DNA of 5,521 nucleotides from Candidatus Firestoneibacteriota bacterium (lineage in GTDB: Bacteria; Oederibacteriota; JAAXVQ01; JAUVAV01): positions 1-5,521 of the forward strand of contig DAOVYW010000166.1 of the NCBI GenBank assembly GCA_030635415.1. Reading direction: 5' to 3'. Shown here piece by piece: positions 3,701 to 5,521 of the stretch. A program made the translations under genes and the position numbers. The notes under the pieces were generated by a model, which had not been told where the DNA came from, searched no databases, and saw only the letters and a program-made list of their open reading frames with translations. The number at the start of each line of letters is the position of its first letter. Positions within the stretch are counted from its first letter, which is position 1.

Positions 3701-5521
3701 GACAGCCGGGACTATCCTCCCCAGCGTCTTACCAAACCGTAGCCATCCTCGGCGGGACCGGCGATATGGCTAAAGACATTTATGCAATGGGCAACCGAAT
3801 GGAGGTGGACAAATTAATAGTGGGTTCCTCGGTCAGGGAGGCAACCACGTCGGCTGAACATGCCGCCCGGGAAAAAGCCGGAAACACAGCAAAAAAATTT
3901 GAGCGACAATGGGAAGAACAGGGCAATAAAAAAAGTAAAATAGTTGGCATGACAAATTTAGAAGCAGCGAAGGCAGCGGCTAAAGCGGGCGGGATCGTGA
4001 TGTTGGCAGTTGATGCCGAATACGTGGAAGGGGAAGTTGAGAAACTTAAAGATGTATTAAACCAGGAAGGACTTGTTATCATCTCCATGGCTAACCGGTT
4101 GGGTAAAGTTGAAACCAGGAAGATGCGCAGGGGAGTCAAGGAACCTTTGACGCATACTATCTATACTGATGAAAAATCCACGGCCCAGAGAATACAGGAA
4201 CTATGTCCTAAAGCGACAGTGGTTGCAGCTTTCCTGAATCTGCGGGCAGACCAGATTAAGGGTGATGCCGGCCAGGAAATCAGCGCGCAGATAGGTATAC
4301 ATTCCAACCTTTCGCCTTACTCGGAAGTAATACAAAGAGTTTTTAATTTCATAAATGCCATGGGCCCAAGCATTAAGGCTTTTCCCGCCGGCAACCTGGA
4401 GCAGAGCCGGAATACCGAGATCGCGACCCGATTGGCCATCCAATCGAAACATACTCTATTTAAAAAGAATCCTGTCAGTTTGGTGCTGCGCGCCCTGGCT
4501 GCTTTGCAGGCTGAACAAAAGCCGGTTAATCTGAAAACCGTATCCTTGAGAGCTGAATCCATGAAAAAGCAGGAATTGGAGAAAATATTCTGGGAGAAAA
4601 TTTCAGATGAAACCAATAGAAGTGAGGAGGTTTTCTCCCAAGACTGGAATTTATTGGTGGAAAAGATGGAAATATTAACAAAGAAAGAAATCCCGTTGAA
4701 TACCTTTCTGCTGCATCATACACTGGAGGAAATAAAACTGGCAGCTCCCAGAATCAAAGCAAAGCTGGACGATGGCGGGCCGGAGAAAAACGGTACATAC
4801 GGGGAAGCTGTTTCGGAAGTAAGGGCCATGCTGAGCCGGGTTAACCTGGCGTATAGAATACTCAAGCAAGGCCAGGTACTTACACCAGCCGAACTGGCGA
4901 AAAAGATGAAATGGTCTGGAGGTCGCAAATTTACACCGGCGGCGTTTGAGCAAAGCCAAAAAGAAAAACTGGCAGCTGCCCAAGCTGCGCTTGAGTATCT
5001 TACTACCGAAGCGGCTGAACAAGCCGGACGCCGGGGTGTGAGAAAGAAAACGGAAGCAGGAAAAACTGTCTATTATCTTGAATTAGAGCCGGTTAAATCT
5101 TTGGAAATCAGCACAGAGATAGGCGCTAAGTTTTCAAGTAAAGCCAGCGGCAAATTAGTGATAAGTTCTGAGGTGAGTCAAAAAGAAAAATTGGTAAAAT
5201 GGATTAAGGATTATTTCCAGCTTAAGACCGCGGGGTATAGAGGTGTGACTGATCCGGAGGATATTAATAATCCGGCAGTGCTCATGAATATTAATAAAGT
5301 AGCTCTATATACGTATGCGCGGGCGCTTATATATAAGGAAAAATATGGCGATAAGGGAGATATTCATGTAAGTGTTGGAGGTGATGTCCGATATCACACT
5401 AAAGAATTTATCGATTTAATAGCCCGCATATATGCGGCTCAGGGAATAACTGTTCATGTTAAAAAAGGTTATGAACCTAGCACAATATGGGAGATGTGTT
5501 TTGGAGCATTTTATGACGAGC
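760..5521 (+). CDS. Giant multidomain membrane protein: TraB/ChaN-like + TM core + Fno-like Rossmann + phosphohexomutase (3' end outside window)
   Basis: One frame is open from ATG 760 to the window edge: 1,587 complete codons without a stop. Order in residues: basic segment and hydrophobic helix (19-48; signal peptide or anchor); TraB/ChaN-like domain (about 60-440) with H87, D90, H92, E120 and H407; unrecognised region (440-627); about seven hydrophobic segments (629-838); charged helical part (847-958); hydrophobic segment (960-977); Rossmann domain like F420H2:NADP oxidoreductase (994-1231) with GGTGD at 998-1002; helical linker with a possible winged-helix element (1232-1486); phosphohexomutase domain I (1486-1587, incomplete). 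Promoter and ribosome binding site lie directly upstream. The frame and the last two enzyme-like domains are well supported; the first domain's family is a weaker inference, and the overall function is unknown. I see no internal ribosome binding site or stop that would divide it into several genes. Such giant mosaics suggest Candidatus Omnitrophota, which is also inference. Confidence 0.9.
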   Translation, partial: MSNMKANVEYFTSMAEWYKPRRRVWAKIISILVSVTFVFPYLTWAFEAASFPGPTNLVMFNQQPVKIAHKLGTITQSFQGSDRLVVHVQDLHCNYEVQNNIAKMIDVLAGEHGLELVGIEGASLPVNATAISSFPVTEVKKETAHYLVKQGKLTGAEMYAATGQHRIRLEGIENAGLYAHNRTTVMKFLNNESQGYIFDLRETLDELKREIYNPALTALDKKKQDFREGDLSLLKYSVYLYGFARRGGREELSLYPNLRAYVSKRKAIFSDLVDSDGLFHELDLLDRRLRAGMYTSTEQEKLDLLEHRLDIMEKLVNISASPQDLAEYRVAPEGFRVQKFLDFIARHDDLEEFILDAEVYKLDEYLGEVRSFYQVADDRSRAFVENIMTRMQKHQAKVSMLVTGGYHTDMVLDELKQKGVSYLCIKPRLSRQDIVNPYFALLREQRTPLEKLLAQNQNILGIPIMSRQTNGNSYEVMTLAEFLALSPKERLNVTTIITLLKAGALAWASSKQTSAAEVLAEYKLMAEEYTLSKFGVVLQSVERVKQVLVAHFPNLTMLTHNTRFNADNVNVAGELGVNGVMTLIVDPNHKEAVLAELSTLSTRPVSLAQRIRAWMNNTIAGDGLDMARVASYAAGGLAVSVGLGLLAFGSITLPVFGAFLAVGAIMVIIPHISQIGNLVQVNLAGRLANAKLLVALVTMVLVANAPIKDVVEEEREANEGLISDNLTRLGYFYSIIGVLSMAAYWSINIFGSPIGMPAGLFVAPLIIFGAMGLILIYKVDSIEEWKKYSLRLLMGMGAIYILISAWLTLSGYFILSNAPVGILLFGVLSAGINALVSLGTNSILTPKLKAELRDILKNQNDQENIDRFAENLKDTYELELAILLFQKLEAGSKREFQTISELAEHLGLEDTDKVNRILMKIISEAKWAKIRLAEAVEQISEEGWEHAVSGIGSETRAESITPLMFILGMLMVLKGAITPTRQPGLSSPASYQTVAILGGTGDMAKDIYAMGNRMEVDKLIVGSSVREATTSAEHAAREKAGNTAKKFERQWEEQGNKKSKIVGMTNLEAAKAAAKAGGIVMLAVDAEYVEGEVEKLKDVLNQEGLVIISMANRLGKVETRKMRRGVKEPLTHTIYTDEKSTAQRIQELCPKATVVAAFLNLRADQIKGDAGQEISAQIGIHSNLSPYSEVIQRVFNFINAMGPSIKAFPAGNLEQSRNTEIATRLAIQSKHTLFKKNPVSLVLRALAALQAEQKPVNLKTVSLRAESMKKQELEKIFWEKISDETNRSEEVFSQDWNLLVEKMEILTKKEIPLNTFLLHHTLEEIKLAAPRIKAKLDDGGPEKNGTYGEAVSEVRAMLSRVNLAYRILKQGQVLTPAELAKKMKWSGGRKFTPAAFEQSQKEKLAAAQAALEYLTTEAAEQAGRRGVRKKTEAGKTVYYLELEPVKSLEISTEIGAKFSSKASGKLVISSEVSQKEKLVKWIKDYFQLKTAGYRGVTDPEDINNPAVLMNINKVALYTYARALIYKEKYGDKGDIHVSVGGDVRYHTKEFIDLIARIYAAQGITVHVKKGYEPSTIWEMCFGAFYDE
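814..903 (+). other. Signal peptide or N-terminal membrane anchor (residues 19-48)
   Basis: A basic cluster KPRRR (19-23) is followed by a hydrophobic run (about 28-43) and the small-residue ending TWAFEAA (43-49). This is the n-region, h-region and c-region order of a Sec signal peptide, with possible cleavage after A45 or A48. An uncleaved anchor with the N-terminus inside would also fit. In either case the following domain is predicted to be outside the cytoplasm. An 18-residue extension precedes the basic cluster, which is longer than usual. Confidence 0.72.
937..2079 (+). other. TraB/ChaN/EreA-like domain (residues about 60-440)
   Basis: The domain starts with a strand-like LVVHV leading into HVQDLHCNYEVQNN (87-100), then LVGIEGA (116-122) about 25 residues later. 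A second IEG-like element, RLEGIE, lies at 168-173. Next comes a long helical middle part with many Leu/Glu/Arg (about 195-385), and finally LVTGGYHTD (401-409) with KGVSYLCIKP (418-427). In the TraB/ChaN/EreA superfamily a first His/Glu motif, a conserved Glu after the second strand and a late GxxH motif gather at one active or metal site. The spacing here agrees with that plan: H87, D90, H92, E120 and H407 are the candidate residues. Substrate and activity are unknown. I recall similar modules in other giant Omnitrophota proteins. The middle region is too long and helical for a plain TraB protein. Confidence 0.5.
2644..3273 (+). other. Multi-pass membrane core (residues about 629-838)
   Basis: Hydrophobic segments are seen at about 629-647, 652-672, 691-706 (short), 729-749, 757-777, 792-815 and 819-838. 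Charged loops at 707-728 and 778-791 (KVDSIEEWKK) separate them. Small residues (Gly, Ala) are frequent in the segments. No transporter signature or catalytic motif is recognised, so this may be a structural anchor or an unknown channel or transporter-like part. The count of seven depends on the weak 691-706 segment. Confidence 0.65.
3739..4452 (+). other. F420H2:NADP oxidoreductase-like Rossmann domain (residues about 994-1231)
   Basis: VAILGGTGDMAKD (994-1006) is the dinucleotide-binding loop in the GGTGD form typical of the Fno/NPDG family. IVGSSVRE (1020-1027) sits where these enzymes carry the GSR motif that binds the NADP 2'-phosphate. GGIVMLAV (1077-1084) and VIISMANRLGK (1106-1116) match the following strands, and VVAAFLNLRA (1154-1163) matches the family's VVAAFxNxxA signature. 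The end, AGNLEQSRNTEIATRL (1210-1225), resembles the terminal GPLxxAR..E block. At about 238 residues the domain is near full length for the family (about 220). The known reaction is hydride exchange between F420H2 and NADP. S1023-S1024 in place of GSR, and the location inside a membrane protein, leave it open whether it uses F420, another cofactor or is only a ligand-binding remnant. Confidence 0.72.
4861..5091 (+). other. Possible winged-helix-like segment (residues about 1368-1444)
   Basis: LTPAELAKKM (1374-1383) looks like the first helix of a helix-turn-helix. After a further helix (1396-1421) comes RRGVRKKTEAGKTVYYLEL (1424-1442), which reads like a basic beta-hairpin 'wing'. A similar helix pair, TISELAEHLG (898-907) with DKVNRILMKI (912-921), occurs earlier in the protein. 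DNA binding is not implied, because winged helices also act as protein-interaction modules. Confidence 0.3.
5215..5521 (+). other. Alpha-D-phosphohexomutase domain I, truncated by window end (residues 1486-1587)
   Basis: FQLKTAGYRG (1486-1495) is the phosphohexomutase N-terminal signature (usual form FGTxGxRG). A helix follows, then HVSVGGDVRYHTKEF (1536-1550), which matches the V.VGxDxRxxSxxF block, and GITVHVKKGYEPST (1562-1575) aligns with the G..V.......PTP segment. These enzymes interconvert hexose 1-phosphate and 6-phosphate through a phosphoserine in a TASHNP-type loop. That loop normally comes shortly after the point where the window stops, so catalytic competence cannot be judged. 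The order and spacing of all three blocks are right for phosphoglucomutase or phosphomannomutase. Near glgA, a glucose-1-phosphate role is a reasonable guess. Confidence 0.8.

Noticed and set aside
3780..4139. 119-codon minus-strand open frame
   Set aside because: It is antisense to the Rossmann domain, whose motifs are clear on the + strand; its Ser/Thr/Pro-rich translation looks like a shadow.
4675..5022. 115-codon minus-strand open frame
   Set aside because: It is antisense to the helical linker of the large gene, lacks a convincing ribosome binding site and has no family resemblance.

Overview
The window holds the tail of a glycogen synthase gene, a tRNA-Glu gene with a likely promoter and terminator, and the first 1,587 codons of one very large gene that runs off the right edge. 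Everything supported lies on the + strand. Bases 1-263 encode the C-terminus of GlgA (GT5 family). Bases 264-759 are non-coding and contain tRNA-Glu(UUC), a GC-rich hairpin followed by six T's, G-rich repeat-like sequence and a good sigma70-type promoter. From base 760 to the window end, a single reading frame stays open with no stop codon.

The large protein is a mosaic. It begins with a signal peptide or membrane anchor. This is followed by a domain of about 400 residues whose His/Asp/Glu motifs recall the TraB/ChaN/EreA group, a stretch of unknown function, a core of about seven hydrophobic segments, a helical section and another hydrophobic segment. After that come a nearly complete Rossmann domain like F420H2:NADP oxidoreductase (Fno/NPDG), a helical linker with a possible winged-helix element, and the first domain of an alpha-D-phosphohexomutase (phosphoglucomutase/phosphomannomutase type). 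The window ends just before the expected catalytic phosphoserine loop, so the protein must be considerably longer than 1,587 residues.

The organism is bacterial: it has bacterial promoters, a Shine-Dalgarno sequence, a CCA-encoding tRNA and bacterial glgA. Huge mosaic proteins that start with a short basic segment, a hydrophobic helix ending in a WA-like motif and an 'HIQD.HCN' type domain are, as I remember them, typical of Candidatus Omnitrophota (OP3) and relatives in the PVC group. That assignment is inference from remembered family patterns and has not been tested by a search.

Functionally, glycogen synthase and a phosphohexomutase module both belong to glucose-phosphate and glycogen metabolism, so the large protein may join hexose-phosphate chemistry, a redox-cofactor domain and a membrane platform. 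The tRNA with its own promoter and terminator separates glgA from the large gene, so they are probably separate transcription units.
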